NCBI GenBank assembly: GCA_934589665.1
Contig: CAKTOJ010000087.1
Location: 1-6,865 of the forward strand
From: an uncultured Oscillospiraceae bacterium
GTDB taxonomy: Bacteria; Bacillota; Clostridia; Oscillospirales; Oscillospiraceae
DNA length: 6,865 nt
Direction of reading: 5' to 3'
The notes beneath the pieces were generated by a model, which saw nothing but the letters and a program-made list of their open reading frames with translations, did not search any database and had not been told where the DNA came from. Numbering within the stretch: position 1 is the first letter of the stretch; every line of letters starts with the position of its first letter. Of this stretch, positions 6,312 through 6,865 are shown one piece after another. Made by a program: the position numbers and the translations under genes.

Positions 6312-6340
6312 AAAAACCTCTTTTATCCCATATTTTCTTG

Positions 6341-6349
6341 TGTTATACT
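6341..6349 (+). promoter_or_regulatory. Predicted extended -10 promoter for zapA
   Basis: TGTTATACT is an extended -10 element: TG, one base, then TATACT. The hexamer at -35 with a 17-base spacer (TTTTAT, 6321-6326) is weak. Transcription would begin near base 6356, giving a leader of about 44 bases ending in the zapA ribosome binding site. The element is the same TGnTATACT form used by the divergent murT promoter. Confidence 0.65.
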
Positions 6350-6384
6350 TAATTATGTATTATTACGTCTGCTCCCGGGAAGAG

Positions 6385-6391
6385 AAAGGAG
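6385..6391 (+). promoter_or_regulatory. Ribosome binding site that fixes the zapA start
   Basis: AAAGGAG lies 8 bases before ATG 6400. It decides for the 104-residue ZapA over in-frame upstream ATGs at 6355 (at the predicted transcription start) and 6217 (upstream of the predicted promoter). Confidence 0.85.
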
Positions 6392-6399
6392 ATCATACG

Positions 6400-6714
6400 A
6401 TGGAAAACCGTGTTACCGTCAGCATCTGCGGCGAGGAATATACCTTTGTAGCCGAGGAAGCTCCCTCTTATATGCAGAAGGTCGGCGCTTATGTCGGCAC
6501 GAAAATGGATGAAATGCTCACGAGTGCAAAGGTCGGCCGCACGGATGCCGCCGTGCTCGCGGCGACGAATATCGCCGATGAGCTTTTTAAAGAGCGCGAG
6601 GCCAGCGAGGCGCTGCGCCGCCAGCTCAAGCAGTATCTTGACGAGGCCGCACAGGCTAAGAATGAGGTCAGCGAGCTCAAGCGAGAGATTTTCAAGCTGC
6701 AAAACAAAAAATAA
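6400..6714 (+). CDS. zapA: Cell division protein ZapA
   Basis: ZapA is a small cytoplasmic protein that binds FtsZ and promotes bundling and stability of the Z ring. This one has 104 residues, within the family's usual range of about 85-110. It has the two-part structure of the family: an N-terminal globular head (about residues 1-45) opening with NRVTVSICGEEYTF and containing SYMQKVGAYVGTKMDEM, then a long alpha-helical segment (about 50-104) rich in Ala, Glu, Lys and Leu that should form the dimerising coiled coil. The helix passes through TDAAVLAATNIADELFK, the recognisable ZapA block in Bacillota. The stop codon overlaps the next start as TAATG, so zapA and the U32 peptidase gene are probably one transcript. 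This pairing is common in Clostridia as far as I recall. Confidence 0.92.
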   Translation: MENRVTVSICGEEYTFVAEEAPSYMQKVGAYVGTKMDEMLTSAKVGRTDAAVLAATNIADELFKEREASEALRRQLKQYLDEAAQAKNEVSELKREIFKLQNKK

Positions 6715-6865
6715 TGACGGAACTGCTCTCTCCCGCCGGCGGACGCGAGGCGCTTATTGCCGCCGTGCAGAACGGTGCGGACGCCGTTTATATGGGCTTT
6801 GGCAGCTTCAACGCGCGCCGCAGCGCCAGAAACTTCAGCGATGAGGAATTTCTGGCGGCGGTGCG
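6714..6865 (+). CDS. U32-family peptidase, N-terminal fragment
   Basis: The first 50 codons of a gene run off the end of the window. The product starts MTELLSPAGGREALIAAVQN, followed by GADAVYMGFGSFNARRSARNF. This is the first beta-alpha unit of the U32 (collagenase-like, PrtC/YrrN/YrrO) family, whose usual form is ELLAPAG...GADAVYLG. Members have been linked to protein degradation and to hydroxylation-type tRNA modification, so the biochemical role cannot be set from this piece. Clostridial homologues next to zapA are often long proteins with a DUF3656 extension; whether this is one cannot be seen. ATG 6714 overlaps the zapA stop by one base (TAATG). No good ribosome binding site precedes it, which suggests translation by coupling to zapA. 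Confidence 0.88.
   Translation, partial: MTELLSPAGGREALIAAVQNGADAVYMGFGSFNARRSARNFSDEEFLAAV

Noticed and set aside
6191..6313. Upstream in-frame ATG at 6313 that would lengthen MurT by 41 residues
   Set aside because: The added residues are unlike the MurT N-terminus, and the stretch contains the predicted murT promoter and ribosome binding site.

Overview
The window looks like a chromosomal segment of an anaerobic, moderately GC-rich Clostridia member of the Bacillota, most like the Oscillospiraceae/Ruminococcaceae. This rests on a pyruvate:ferredoxin oxidoreductase beside an [FeFe] hydrogenase, a Gram-positive MurT/GatD-type pair, strong AGGAGG-like ribosome binding sites and a zapA to U32-peptidase gene order. 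The taxonomic assignment is inference. There is no tRNA, rRNA, CRISPR array, transposase or integrase, and every gap between genes is shorter than 300 bases.

Layout. (1) Bases 1-320 hold the last 105 codons of pyruvate:ferredoxin oxidoreductase, closed by a strong intrinsic terminator. (2) Bases 422-4129 form a two-gene hydrogenase transcription unit. It has a good sigma-A-type promoter, then a NuoF-type Fe-S domain fused to a GltD-like flavoprotein, then a 582-residue [FeFe] hydrogenase whose start overlaps the first gene by 7 bases. It ends in a 16-bp perfect hairpin. (3) On the opposite strand a MurT-like ligase (4868-6190) and a GatD-like protein (4135-4863) form a second two-gene unit, which converges on the same hairpin. 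(4) A divergent regulatory region (about 6191-6399) separates murT from zapA (6400-6714), which is joined by TAATG to the start of a U32-family peptidase cut by the window edge.

How the genes fit together. PFOR generates reduced ferredoxin and the hydrogenase disposes of electrons as H2. The GltD-like partner probably connects the hydrogenase to NADP(H). This pairing resembles the class that hydrogenase classifications call glutamate-synthase-linked, group A2, whose physiological role is poorly established. The other half concerns the cell envelope and division: lipid II modification (MurT/GatD-like) and Z-ring support (ZapA).

The most unusual point is the MurT/GatD pair. The ATP-binding core and zinc ribbon of MurT are intact, but the GatD-like partner has Ala where the nucleophilic Cys should be and Thr where the catalytic His should be. 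The MurT Asp thought to complete the triad is Glu. This looks like a pair that has lost glutamine-dependent amidation, or changed chemistry, while both genes remain intact and well translated.
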